From Thermoanaerobaculia bacterium (lineage in GTDB: Bacteria > Acidobacteriota > Thermoanaerobaculia > Multivoradales > J023), in the NCBI GenBank assembly GCA_030431255.1, contig JAUIJL010000015.1:62001-126000 (forward strand): a stretch of DNA of 64,000 nucleotides, given 5' to 3'. The notes under the pieces were generated by a model, which was not told where the DNA came from, searched no databases, and was given only the letters and a program-made list of their open reading frames with translations. Below, one piece after another: positions 17,605-26,217 of this stretch (within the stretch, counting starts at the first letter, position 1; each line of letters starts with the position of its first letter). A program made the position numbers and the translations under genes.

Positions 17605-19248
17605 GTGGAATATTTAGCGACCTTGGATTGGGTTCTGATCGGCCTCTACTTCCTCGCCATCATGGGCGTGGCGTGGTGGTCGGCCGCGCGGAAAGAGTCG
17701 ACTCACGCGTCGTCCGCGGGTTATTTCTTGGCCGGGCGCGACGTCGGTTGGTTTGTGGTCGGAGCGGCTCTTTTCGCCTCCAACATCGGTTCCGAGCACT
17801 TGGTCGGTTTGGCGGGAACGGGCTTCGGCAGCGGTGTGGCGGTGGGCCAATTCGAGGTCTTGGCGTCGTTGATCCTGCTCATTCTCGGCTGGCTCTTCGT
17901 GCCGTTTTACATCCGCAGCAACGTCTTCACCATGCCGGAATTCTTGGAGAAGCGATATTCCGCCGGTGCCCGTTGGTATCTGGCGGTGATCTCCATCGTC
18001 GGCTATGTGTTGACCAAAATCTCAGTGACCCTCTACGCCGGTGGCATCGTCTACGAGGTGTTGGTGGGCGGCTCGTTTTGGACCGGCGCGTTGATCATTG
18101 TTTTGGCCACCGGTGCCTACACCGTGCTCGGTGGATTGCGCGCCGTGCTCTACACCGAGCTGATGCAAATGTTCATGCTGGTGGGCGGCGCGGTTTTGGT
18201 GACCCTCATCGGCCTGGGCAAGCTGGGTGGCTGGGGAGCGCTCCAAACCTCGGTGGAGGCCAGCTTCTTCGACATGTGGCATCCGATGACCGACCCGGCA
18301 TTCCCGTGGACAGGCATCCTCTTCGGCGCGCCGATCCTCGGGGTTTGGTATTGGTGCACGGACCAATTCATCGTGCAGCGGGTGTTGTCGGCCCACGGCA
18401 TCGACCAAGCCCGTCGCGGCACCATCTTCGGCGGTTATCTGAAGCTGCTGCCCCTCTTCATTTTCGTCGTGCCGGGCATCGTCGCCCGCGCCCTCTCCGA
18501 CTCCGGTCAATTAGTGGTCGAAAAAGCCGACCACGCCTTGCCGGCGATGATCCAAGGCCTTCTGCCCGCGGGCATTCGCGGTCTGGTGGTGGCGGGATTC
18601 CTGGCCGCCCTAATGAGCTCCCTGGCGGCGGTCTTCAACTCCTGCTCCACCCTCATCACCTGGGACGTCTACCGCAAGCTGCGCCCGGAAGCGTCGGAGA
18701 AGCAGCTGGTGTTGGTGGGCAAGATGTCGACCGCGGTGCTGGTGGTCTTCGGCTTGGCGTGGATCCCCTTCATGCAATACATCTCCAGCCAGGTTTACGT
18801 CTACATGCAAAGTGTGCAGGCCTACATCTCACCCCCCATCGCAGCGGTTTTCCTCTTCGGCATCTTCTGGCGGCGGGTCAACTCCACCGGCGCCATGGCG
18901 TCCTTGCTGACGGGTTTCGTGCTCGGCATGAGTCGTTTGGTGCTCGAGCTCAACAAGGGCTCTATTGAAAGCGGCGCCGTACAGTGGTTCGCCAGCATCA
19001 ACTTCCTGCACTTCGCCATCCTGCTCTTCGCAATCTGCACCGCGGTGCTGGTGGTCGTCAGCCTGCTGACCCCGGCCCAAAGCGATGAAGAGCTGGCGGG
19101 CCTCACCTTCGCCACCGCCGACGCCGCAGCCGGTGAGGCGGAAGCCGGCCTTCCCGAGCCGGATCCCGCCTGGCGCCGCAAGGACTTCTGGCTGTCCATG
19201 GGCCTGATCGCTTGCGTGATCCTCGTTTGGTTGAGCTTCACGGGATAG
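17605..19248 (+). CDS. Sodium/sugar symporter (SSS family, SGLT-like)
   Basis: This 547-residue protein has about fourteen transmembrane helices. Family marks include FLAGRDVGWFVVGAALFASN and IGSEHLVGLAGTGFG near the N-terminus (the sodium-site helix), then FTMPEFLEKRYSA and WYWCTDQFIVQRVLSA. These match the glucose/galactose-type sodium symporters (vSGLT/SGLT). The start is a GTG with AGGAG seven bases upstream. The gene follows the glucosidase with a 28-base gap, so it probably imports the freed glucose or galactose, powered by sodium. This fits the Na+-NQR operon further right. Confidence 0.94.
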   Translation: MEYLATLDWVLIGLYFLAIMGVAWWSAARKESTHASSAGYFLAGRDVGWFVVGAALFASNIGSEHLVGLAGTGFGSGVAVGQFEVLASLILLILGWLFVPFYIRSNVFTMPEFLEKRYSAGARWYLAVISIVGYVLTKISVTLYAGGIVYEVLVGGSFWTGALIIVLATGAYTVLGGLRAVLYTELMQMFMLVGGAVLVTLIGLGKLGGWGALQTSVEASFFDMWHPMTDPAFPWTGILFGAPILGVWYWCTDQFIVQRVLSAHGIDQARRGTIFGGYLKLLPLFIFVVPGIVARALSDSGQLVVEKADHALPAMIQGLLPAGIRGLVVAGFLAALMSSLAAVFNSCSTLITWDVYRKLRPEASEKQLVLVGKMSTAVLVVFGLAWIPFMQYISSQVYVYMQSVQAYISPPIAAVFLFGIFWRRVNSTGAMASLLTGFVLGMSRLVLELNKGSIESGAVQWFASINFLHFAILLFAICTAVLVVVSLLTPAQSDEELAGLTFATADAAAGEAEAGLPEPDPAWRRKDFWLSMGLIACVILVWLSFTG

Positions 19249-19282
19249 CTGCCGGCCTTACGGCGGCTGCTTGGTCAAGAAG

Positions 19283-19425
19283 CTCGGTTGGGGGCAAGCC
19301 CCGCCCCGCGGCGGTTATCTCGATCGGGAATGGCGGCTGGGGGCAAGCCCCAGCCCTACGGCGGATTGCTCGTCAGGAATGGCGGCTGGGGGCAGGCCCC
19401 AGCCCTACGGCGGATTGCTCGCTGT
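19283..19425. repeat. Three tandem 49-bp units with a palindromic REP-like core
   Basis: Three head-to-tail copies with exactly 49-bp spacing carry the core hairpin GGCTGGGG-GCAAG-CCCCAGCC (second copy at 19335-19355), followed by CTACGGCGGATTGCTCG. The first copy has diverged. The same GGGG-CAAG-CCCC core and flanking CTACG occur at 40965-41047, so this is a dispersed palindromic family. The array separates the symporter gene from the beta-propeller gene and could form an mRNA-stabilising or attenuating hairpin series. Confidence 0.8.
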
Positions 19426-19508
19426 TGGGCGCGGTATCGACATCCGGGGCGGTTTTTTGAGCGAAGATCCTAATGTGGCTCGTGATGAGCCCGAAAGGAG
19501 ATTGCCCC

Positions 19509-20756
19509 ATGAAGCTTGCTCATGTTCTATCGATATTCGGCGCCGCGCTGTTGTTGGTGCCTCAAACCGCACAGGCCGCGGATTGGCCGCAATGGGCCGG
19601 TCCGACCCGTGACTTCAAGGTCCATTTGGCGGACGACTTGCCCGAGGACTGGCTCGGCCAGGGTCTCAAGCAGATCTGGCGAAAACCTCTCGGATTGGGT
19701 TATTCGTCCATCGCCGTGGTCGGGGACCGTCTATACACCCTCGATCGAGATGGCGACACGGAGCGCATTCTTTGTTTGTCCGCGGTGAATGGCGAGACCG
19801 TTTGGGAATTCAGCCACGCGGCACCTCACCTCGACGGCATGCGCACGGGTTACGGCACGGGTCCCCACGCCACACCCTTGGTGATCGACGATCAGCTCTT
19901 TGTGGTCGGTACCACGGGTTTATTCCATGCTCTGAATGCCGGGGACGGCTCGTTGCTGTGGAAGAAGGATCTTTGGGGCGAGCTGGGCGGCACGTTTTTG
20001 GTCCGGGGTTATGCGTCGAGCCCGATCGCTTTCGGCGATTCGGTGATCGTGACCGTGGGCGGTGAAGGGCAGGGGTTCATGGCCTTCGACCGGCAGAGTG
20101 GTGAGGAGCTGTGGCGTGGCACGACTTTCGACAACTCCCAAAGCTCGCCGGTGCTTGTGGATGTAGGCGCCGAGGGCAAGAAAGATCCGATACTCGTCTC
20201 CTTCGTCAATAACGAGGTGGTCGCCGCCGATCCGACCAACGGCAAGGAGCTGTGGCGGGTGGAGCATAAGTCGGGGGCCGCTTACAACATCACCACGCCG
20301 GTTCTCGACCCTGAAAATCGGCACCTTTTCATCTCGTCCGCCTACGGCGGCGGCACCCGCGGATTGAAGATCTCTCGCGCGGGGGTGGAGGAGATCTGGC
20401 ATACCGGCAGGATGAAGGTGCAATTCACCAACATCCTTTGGGTCGACGGCTTGGTGGTCGGCACCACGGGCAATGTGGGAGCGGTGATCCTCGGAGCGGT
20501 CGACGCCGAAAGTGGCGAGATGCTGTGGAAAGATCGCAAGATCCGGCGTTCTCAATTGCTGAATGTGGGTGACGGGCGTGTGCTGGCCCTCTCGGAAGAT
20601 GGGGAGCTGAAGCTGGTAAGGATCGGAAAAGAGGGGGTTGAAATCCTGGCGGAGGTGGAGATCGGCGAGTCCAAGACCTGGACCATCCCTACCCTGATCG
20701 GTGATCGTCTGTATCTGCGCAATGAAGGTATGATCGCCGCCTATTCCCTACGCTGA
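19509..20756 (+). CDS. Exported PQQ-type beta-propeller protein
   Basis: This 415-residue protein has a signal peptide ending near AQA-ADWPQWAG. The rest is a run of blade repeats of the PQQ-binding-like type (for example SAVNGETVWEF, DAESGEMLWKDRK, DRQSGEELWRGTT, NGKELWRVEHKSG). Quinoprotein active-site residues cannot be assigned, and such propellers without a dehydrogenase domain are often scaffold or binding proteins in the BamB style. ATG 19509 has AGGAG eight bases upstream; an earlier ATG at 19473 would place a charged stretch before the signal. It sits after the repeat array, and the FGE-like gene starts 16 bases or more downstream. Confidence 0.88.
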   Translation: MKLAHVLSIFGAALLLVPQTAQAADWPQWAGPTRDFKVHLADDLPEDWLGQGLKQIWRKPLGLGYSSIAVVGDRLYTLDRDGDTERILCLSAVNGETVWEFSHAAPHLDGMRTGYGTGPHATPLVIDDQLFVVGTTGLFHALNAGDGSLLWKKDLWGELGGTFLVRGYASSPIAFGDSVIVTVGGEGQGFMAFDRQSGEELWRGTTFDNSQSSPVLVDVGAEGKKDPILVSFVNNEVVAADPTNGKELWRVEHKSGAAYNITTPVLDPENRHLFISSAYGGGTRGLKISRAGVEEIWHTGRMKVQFTNILWVDGLVVGTTGNVGAVILGAVDAESGEMLWKDRKIRRSQLLNVGDGRVLALSEDGELKLVRIGKEGVEILAEVEIGESKTWTIPTLIGDRLYLRNEGMIAAYSLR

Positions 20757-20771
20757 GTCGCTGAAGATTTA

Positions 20772-21530
20772 TTGCTGATACCAGAGGTGTCGAGCTTGGC
20801 AGATCCATCGAAATCCCTTGAGGATGAGCGCCTGAAGAAGGTGTTGAACCCCGAGTGGATCACCATTGCGTCGGCTGTGTTCACCATGGGCGGTGGGCCG
20901 CGATCCAACGAGAATCCCGCCCACGAGGTGGAGGTGTCGGCGTTCCGATTGGCACGGACCCCCGTGCGGCGTCGGCAATACCAGGTTTTCCTCGATCAAA
21001 CTGGCAGGAGCGCGCCGGAAGTTTGGTGGAATCCCGCCTTCGGGGATCCCGACATGCCGGCCGTAGGCACCACGTGGTTCGATGCCGACGCCTATTGTGC
21101 GTGGCTGTCACAGCAGCTGGAGACCTCGGTCCGTTTGCCCACGGAGGCGGAGTGGGAGCACGCGGCGCGCGGCGGAAGAGAGGTCGCCTATCCTTGGGGA
21201 GACGATCCTCCGGAGAGCTTGGTCGACTACGGGTTGCGTTGGCGAAACGGGCCGGAGCCGGTGGACGCCTACCCATCGGTGCATCCTTGGGGTCTGCTCG
21301 GCATGTGCGAGAACGTGCACGAATGGTGCTCGGATTGGTACGACGCCGACTACTACGACGAATCCCCGCGCCTGAACCCCCAAGGACCGAAGTCGGGCCG
21401 TCGCCGAGTTTCCCGAGGTGGCGCATGGCGGCACGACGTCAAAGTGTGTCGAGTCACCCACCGTTCTTCGATTCCGCCTGAAAAAAGCTATACCGACTAC
21501 GGTTTCAGGGTGGCGGCGGCTTCAGGCTAG
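20772..21530 (+). CDS. Formylglycine-generating-enzyme/sulfatase-modifying-factor family protein
   Basis: This protein of about 245-252 residues covers one FGE-sulfatase domain: MGGGPRSNENPAHEVEV, TWFDADAYCAWL, RLPTEAEWEHAARGG, WGLLGMCENVHEWCSDWY and SRGGAWRHDVKVCRVTHRSS. Family members include formylglycine-generating enzymes, EgtB and PvdO-type proteins. Only the first of the two catalytic cysteines of true FGE appears (VCRVTHR); the position of the second is not Cys, so sulfatase activation is unlikely. There is no signal peptide. The start is uncertain: TTG 20772, GTG 20787 or TTG 20796, the last having AGAGG eight bases upstream. Function is unassigned; it may modify or bind something linked to the preceding propeller protein. 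Confidence 0.82.
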   Translation: MLIPEVSSLADPSKSLEDERLKKVLNPEWITIASAVFTMGGGPRSNENPAHEVEVSAFRLARTPVRRRQYQVFLDQTGRSAPEVWWNPAFGDPDMPAVGTTWFDADAYCAWLSQQLETSVRLPTEAEWEHAARGGREVAYPWGDDPPESLVDYGLRWRNGPEPVDAYPSVHPWGLLGMCENVHEWCSDWYDADYYDESPRLNPQGPKSGRRRVSRGGAWRHDVKVCRVTHRSSIPPEKSYTDYGFRVAAASG

Positions 21531-21908
21531 GGCTTGAAAGCAGCTACGAATGGGCAGGCGCAGATCCGTAGGCGGTCCGCGAGTCTTCTGGAAAAGACGG
21601 TCTAGAAAAAAAAACGAAATTTTTTTGCCCAAGGTATATCAAATCCATTCTCGTGGTCTCTATTGACGTAGAGGGCAGACAGCACCGCTAGTGCTTGCCA
21701 ACGAGAGCTCGCAAGAGTCCGTTCTCTTCCCCGCATCTTCTGATGGCTTGGTCGACAAATAGGGGGTTCTACCAAGCTGGGGAGGATGACCGCGAGGTCG
21801 ATTCGCGGGAATCCAAGGTCGCCGCTCTCGTCTCTTGCGGCGTTGATTTGTTTGCGGCACGGATCCAAAAGATCCGTGCCGCTTTTAGTATTTGGTGCCC
21901 GGGCGGCG
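21531..21908. other. Intergenic region with hairpins and an orphan rightward terminator (378 bp)
   Basis: No gene is convincing here. An A/T run near 21604-21626 (nine A then CG then seven T) stands out in GC-rich surroundings. Further on are ACGAGAG and CTCTCGT, and CGCAAGAG and CTCTTGCG, complementary pairs that cannot all form at once, plus a small CCGCGA/TCGCGG stem. The segment ends in a strong terminator for rightward transcripts. It may hold a small RNA, but I matched no known family. Confidence 0.4.
21854..21887 (+). terminator. Strong Rho-independent terminator with no obvious upstream gene
   Basis: GCGGCACGGATC (21854-21865) pairs perfectly with GATCCGTGCCGC (21871-21882) across a CAAAA loop, followed by TTTTAG. 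The T-tail faces right. The nearest rightward gene ended about 320 bases earlier, so the terminator serves either a long trailer or an unannotated transcript. For the leftward OPT gene, whose stop is 27 bases away, the hairpin could help but lacks a T-run on that strand. Confidence 0.8.
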
Positions 21909-23876
21909 TCAGTCTTCCAGCCGCCGTTTGGCGAAGACGGCCAGCAGACCGGCGATCGCCAGCACCGCGAGCAGGGCAATGGCTTGGGCCACCGGCGCCG
22001 GTAGGTCCAAGGGAATGCCGGTGATCTTCTTGCCGCCGGTCAGGCCGACCCAAGACGCCAGCAGGACCCCGGTCAATCCTCCGCCGCCCACCAAACCCGA
22101 GCCGAAAAGCACACCTTGCTCACGCCGTCGCTCGGATTCTTTCTCTTCCTGATTGCGGGTCAACAAGTGGCGCAACAGACCGCCGACGAAGACCGCCGCC
22201 ATGGTGTAGAGCGGCAGGTAGACGCCGACTGCGAATGCCAACACCGGAACCCTAAAGGCCGCTACCACCAACGCCAGGACGACGCCGATGCCGATCAGCG
22301 CCCAGGGTAGATTTTGATCGAGCACACCGTCGATCACCAATTTCATCAGCACGGCTTGGGGAGCCGGCAGCTCCTCACCGCCCAAGCCTCCCTCGACGTT
22401 GTTGTTCAGCATCATGACCACCAGGCACACGAAACCGGCCGAGGTGATGACGCCGATCAGCTCACCGACTTGTTGCCACCTAGGAGTGGCGCCCAGCAGA
22501 AAACCGGTCTTGAGGTCTTGGGAGGTATCCCCGGCGATAGACGCGGCGATACAAACTACTGTTCCCACCATCAACGCAGTGGCTTTGCCCATGGTGTCGG
22601 TCCAGCCCATGGCCAGGAAGACCATGCTCACACCCAAAAGTGTGGCGATGGTCATGCCCGAGGTGGGGTTGGAGGTCACACCCACCAAACCGACGATGCG
22701 TGAGCTGACGGTGACGAAAAAGAAGGCAAAAACGGCAATGAGCACCGAGGCCAGGGCTCGGGCGAGCACGGAGTCGATGGCTCCCAAGACTCCGGGAATC
22801 AGGGTCAGCCCGAGCAGGATGGTGCCGATCATCACCAGCACGAGCTTGAAGGAGAGATCATGGTCCGTCCGCTCGACGTTTTCTTCGGAGCCGCCGCCCG
22901 CTCGCTTTTTCATCTGCTCGAAACCGAGCTTGAACGATTCGATCATCGTCGGGATGGATTTGATCAAGGTGATCATGCCGCCCGTGGCCACGGCGCCGGC
23001 GCCGATGTAGCGGATGTAGCGATTCCAGATTTCGCTCGCCGACATCTCGCTGATCAGCTTGACCGTTTCCGGATAGACCGGCGCGCTTTGAGAAGCACCC
23101 CAATAGTCGATCAAAGGAATGATCACCAAGGCGGAGAGGGCGCCGCCCGCGACCATGACCGTGGCGATCCTCAAGCCGAGAATGTAGCCCACGCCGATCA
23201 GAGCGGGAGACACGCTGATCGCCAGCTTGGCTTTGCCCAGGAGCGCCAGCTCGAATTTGCTCTGCACGAGCTTGAAGCCGTCCGTCAGCAATTTGAACAG
23301 CATGCCGATGCCGATTCCCCAGAAAACCGGCGATGCTTGCTGGCGGCTGCCTTGGGAGGCGACCAACACCTCGGCGCAGGCCAAACCTTCGGGATAGGGG
23401 AGCTTGCCGTGCTCCTGTTTGATCAAATATCGCCGCAAGGGGATCATCGCCAGCACACCGATCAAACCGCCGGACATCGCCAATAGGGTGATTTGTTGCC
23501 ATTCCACCGGCATGCCCCAGATGAAGAGGGCGGGTACCGTGAACAACACGCCGGAAGCCACCGACGAGCTGGCGGATCCGATGGTCTGGGAGGTGTTGGC
23601 CTCGAGGATCGTGTGCTTGAAACCGAAGGCCGACAACAGTCTGAAGGCGACCACGGTGAGCACGGCGACGGGGATCGAGGTGGAGATCGTGAGACCCGCT
23701 TTGAGGCCCAAATAGGTATTGGCGGCGCCGAAGACCACACCGAGAATCGCGCCGGTCACCACAGCCTTGAGAGTAAATTCAGCCAAAGATTCGCCCTGGG
23801 TCAAGGGCACGTAGGTCTCGCCTTCTTTCATCTCATAGGCTGTCGGCGGCAGCTTCTTGGTCGTGGGATCGGCCAT
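21909..23876 (-). CDS. OPT-family oligopeptide or metal-chelate transporter
   Basis: This protein of about 655 residues is highly hydrophobic, with some fourteen to sixteen helices. Its opening GESLAEFTLKAVVTGAILGV and AANTYLGLKAGLTISTSIP, then NTSQTIGSASSSVASGVLFT and PYPEGLACAEVLVA, are typical of bacterial OPT/YSL members. Related proteins move oligopeptides, siderophores or metal chelates with protons; the substrate here is unknown. I start at ATG 23876, which has GGAG six bases upstream, rather than four codons earlier. A charged cytoplasmic loop (KKRAGGGSEENVERTDHD) lies mid-protein. Confidence 0.92.
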   Translation of the reverse strand: MADPTTKKLPPTAYEMKEGETYVPLTQGESLAEFTLKAVVTGAILGVVFGAANTYLGLKAGLTISTSIPVAVLTVVAFRLLSAFGFKHTILEANTSQTIGSASSSVASGVLFTVPALFIWGMPVEWQQITLLAMSGGLIGVLAMIPLRRYLIKQEHGKLPYPEGLACAEVLVASQGSRQQASPVFWGIGIGMLFKLLTDGFKLVQSKFELALLGKAKLAISVSPALIGVGYILGLRIATVMVAGGALSALVIIPLIDYWGASQSAPVYPETVKLISEMSASEIWNRYIRYIGAGAVATGGMITLIKSIPTMIESFKLGFEQMKKRAGGGSEENVERTDHDLSFKLVLVMIGTILLGLTLIPGVLGAIDSVLARALASVLIAVFAFFFVTVSSRIVGLVGVTSNPTSGMTIATLLGVSMVFLAMGWTDTMGKATALMVGTVVCIAASIAGDTSQDLKTGFLLGATPRWQQVGELIGVITSAGFVCLVVMMLNNNVEGGLGGEELPAPQAVLMKLVIDGVLDQNLPWALIGIGVVLALVVAAFRVPVLAFAVGVYLPLYTMAAVFVGGLLRHLLTRNQEEKESERRREQGVLFGSGLVGGGGLTGVLLASWVGLTGGKKITGIPLDLPAPVAQAIALLAVLAIAGLLAVFAKRRLED

Positions 23877-23961
23877 GACACTCTCCATAGGATTCGAAAT
23901 TTCGGGCTCGGGGAGGCGTTTGTTTTATCACGTCGAGGCGGGAGACCGATCAGCGCGCCGG

Positions 23962-24825
23962 CTAGCTGGGACGCCGAACGAGGCCGAGGAGTCGGAAAAT
24001 CCAAGGCGCTCCGAGAGCAATCCACAATCCGAGGGCCCCGTAGCGCAAGAAGTCCGCGAGGGTCTGAAAGCTCACAGCCTCCGTGAGCAGCTCCTTTAGC
24101 CCCCATCGTAAGGCGAACGTGACCACCAATCCGAGGCCGATGGCCGCGGCGATGGAGAGCGCCCCTTTCGGCAGCTCCGGGCTGATTCGGCGAGCCGGTC
24201 CGGCCCCGAGCCAGAGGGTGAGCAAGACGCCGCCGGATTTGGCGCCGGTGGTGTCGTGGGGATGGATCGGAAGCGAGAAGACGGCCAACAGGACGGCAAG
24301 GCTGAGGTAGAAGCACCGAGACGTCGTTCCGAGCCGACTCCAAAAAGCCGGTGAGGCGTCCATCCAACGCCGGGCGACGGCCAAGATCAAGGCTCCACAG
24401 AGCAACCCCCAACAGACGTCGCGCAGGCTGTGCACGCCGAGATAGACACGGCTCGCGGCGACTCCGAAAGCTAACACGACGGCCAGGGGCAGGGCCCAAC
24501 GTCTGCCGGTGGCCCCTTGGTAGTCGAGGGCCAGCCACGGCCAAATTGCTGCGGCGACCATGGCATGGCCGCTGGGGAACGACCATCCCTCTGCGGCGAT
24601 CAGGGCCAGGGAGGGATCGGGGCGCGGGGCTTGGAAGATCGCTTTGAGCACACTGTTGGCCAGACCGGTCGTGACCAACACCAGGGTCGCTCGAGTGAAG
24701 ATCTCCCGGCTCAAAACCCAATAACCGACCGTCAGCACGAGCAGGAAGAAGGTCGGCTCACCGGTGAACGAGAGGGCCTTGAAAAGAGGTGTCAGGGAGT
24801 CGTGGCGGAATGCTTCGATCCACAC
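23962..24825 (-). CDS. PAP2-family membrane phosphatase
   Basis: This 287-residue integral membrane protein has all three phosphatidic-acid-phosphatase-2 motifs: KAIFQAPRP (KX6RP), SFPSGHA (PSGH) and SRVYLGVHSLRD (SRX5HX3D). It should dephosphorylate a lipid phosphate or undecaprenyl pyrophosphate on the outer face of the inner membrane. Extra hydrophobic helices at the C-terminus (about 190-280) make it longer than the minimal family. It is followed in the same direction by the OPT gene after about 85 bases; a functional link is not evident. Confidence 0.93.
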   Translation of the reverse strand: MWIEAFRHDSLTPLFKALSFTGEPTFFLLVLTVGYWVLSREIFTRATLVLVTTGLANSVLKAIFQAPRPDPSLALIAAEGWSFPSGHAMVAAAIWPWLALDYQGATGRRWALPLAVVLAFGVAASRVYLGVHSLRDVCWGLLCGALILAVARRWMDASPAFWSRLGTTSRCFYLSLAVLLAVFSLPIHPHDTTGAKSGGVLLTLWLGAGPARRISPELPKGALSIAAAIGLGLVVTFALRWGLKELLTEAVSFQTLADFLRYGALGLWIALGAPWIFRLLGLVRRPS

Positions 24826-24848
24826 GGGTTTAGATCCTCGATCCGGTC

Positions 24849-26000
24849 CTACAGCCCGTAGCGATAACCGGTGCGAGCACGTACCTCGATTTCCTGATCC
24901 GTGGTGGTGACCGTCAGATTCTGATAGCCGATTTCTCCAGAGGGCCTTTCGGAGCGATAAGTGAGCAGGTAATACCCGTGGTTTTCGCCGGCGATCGCCT
25001 CAAAGGGTTGGAAGAAGCCGGTGAAGTTGGGGTCAAATCGTCCGCCGGTATCGTCCGCCAGCTTTTGCAGGAAATCTTCCTGGGGAGGCGGCGAGCCGGG
25101 CGGAGTGAGGTCGATGGGATAGACCGCCACATTGTGATCGTTGAGCACCGGTTCCAGCTGAGGGTAGTAGCGGGGATCGGGAATCGAGGCGCGCCCACCG
25201 GCTTTCTCCACCCCGAAACCGAGGGTGTAAAGCAGCATGACCTTGCGGCCCACCAAGAATCCTGTGGTCTCGGCGACCCGCTGGATTCCCTCGTAGACAT
25301 TGGATACCGAATCTTCCAGCTCTCGGCCGACCGGCAGTCGGCTCAGGATGCCAAGCTCGCGGCCACGGCCCAAAGCTTCTCGGCGTCCGGGTCGGAATTG
25401 ATCCGGCTTCTTGCCCGTCGCGACCCGCTCCAAGGCGGCTGACAAGACCTCGGGATCCTGGGTGAAGTCTTGATGCACTCGAAGCTCGACGTCGTAGCTG
25501 ACGATCGCGACCCAATCCGAGGGCTCCATGGCTTCTTGGATCCACCTCCGAGCATCGCGAGCTGCCCGGAGCTGCTGGCGCATGAGCCGATTGTTGAATA
25601 GGCCGAAGCGGGTTTGGTCGTGAAAAAAGAGAATGAAGTAGCGGCTGGACGGGACTTCTTCCGCCTCGGTCGCTGTCGCGCCGGCGAATTCGGCGCCGTA
25701 GCGGGTGGTGTAGTAGCTGACGCTGGTGAGCTCGACCGGCTCGCCGTCCTCCTCGACCACGAAATCGTCGATTCCCAAGCCGCGGGCCACCTCACCTTCG
25801 CGCAGAGCCAGCACGTCGAGGAAGACCTCCGAGACCTCGACCAGATCCTCAAAAGTCTGTAGGCCCTGGGCCGGTGCTTGCGGCTGCGCGGTATCTGCCG
25901 ATTCCTGGGCACGGGCCACCGAGAAGGGAGAGAGCAACGCCATCAGCAATACCATCGGCGATGCAATGCAAAGGCTCAAATACCGGGTCTTGTCGAGCAC
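24849..26000 (-). CDS. Exported VWFA-related domain protein (acidobacterial type)
   Basis: This 383-residue protein has a signal peptide (LSLCIASPMVLLMALLSPFS) and a short Gln/Ala/Pro linker. It then has EVFLDVLALREGEVARGL-type sequence and a von Willebrand A-like fold (YFILFFHDQTRF, DWVAIVSYDVELRVHQDF, VMLLYTLGFGVE), closing with RSERPSGEIGYQNLTV and VRARTGYRYG. This matches the VWFA-related family common in Acidobacteriota, with no known function. The MIDAS Ser residues look replaced (HDQTR), so metal binding is doubtful. The start is a GTG with an excellent AAGGAGG five bases upstream. A longer in-frame extension reaching 26264 is not supported. Confidence 0.9.
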   Translation of the reverse strand: MLDKTRYLSLCIASPMVLLMALLSPFSVARAQESADTAQPQAPAQGLQTFEDLVEVSEVFLDVLALREGEVARGLGIDDFVVEEDGEPVELTSVSYYTTRYGAEFAGATATEAEEVPSSRYFILFFHDQTRFGLFNNRLMRQQLRAARDARRWIQEAMEPSDWVAIVSYDVELRVHQDFTQDPEVLSAALERVATGKKPDQFRPGRREALGRGRELGILSRLPVGRELEDSVSNVYEGIQRVAETTGFLVGRKVMLLYTLGFGVEKAGGRASIPDPRYYPQLEPVLNDHNVAVYPIDLTPPGSPPPQEDFLQKLADDTGGRFDPNFTGFFQPFEAIAGENHGYYLLTYRSERPSGEIGYQNLTVTTTDQEIEVRARTGYRYGL

Positions 26001-26024
26001 ATCGGCCTCCTTGCGAGCGAGTCT

Positions 26025-26045
26025 CACCCCGTGGATCACGGGGTG
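26025..26045. promoter_or_regulatory. Perfect 9-bp hairpin/operator in the VWFA leader
   Basis: CACCCCGTG and CACGGGGTG are perfect reverse complements around the three-base loop GAT. The element lies 12 bases upstream of the ribosome binding site of the VWFA gene. No T-run follows on either strand, so it is more likely an operator or a leader stem-loop than a terminator. Confidence 0.55.
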
Positions 26046-26217
26046 AAAAGAGAGGGTGAGGACTTGCGATTCTGAGATGATGCCAGAGAACGGCTCAGGA
26101 AGCGAAGGACGCCCTGGTTGAGATCTTTGCGAATTTCCGCAGAGTGGGAGGCAAAGTCTGTAAACACAGGATTTAGGGGGGAGAATCGGCGTGCTTATTT
26201 GTCCCTGTCTATGGACC

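Noticed and set aside
19283-19425. CRISPR array
   Set aside because: The 49-bp units are head-to-tail with no spacers, and no cas gene is nearby. The palindromic core fits a REP element.
19509-20756. A true quinoprotein dehydrogenase
   Set aside because: Only propeller blades are visible; no PQQ-contacting residues or cytochrome domain can be identified.
21531-21908. tmRNA, RNase P RNA or SRP RNA
   Set aside because: None of the conserved blocks of these RNAs is visible; only generic hairpins and a terminator are.
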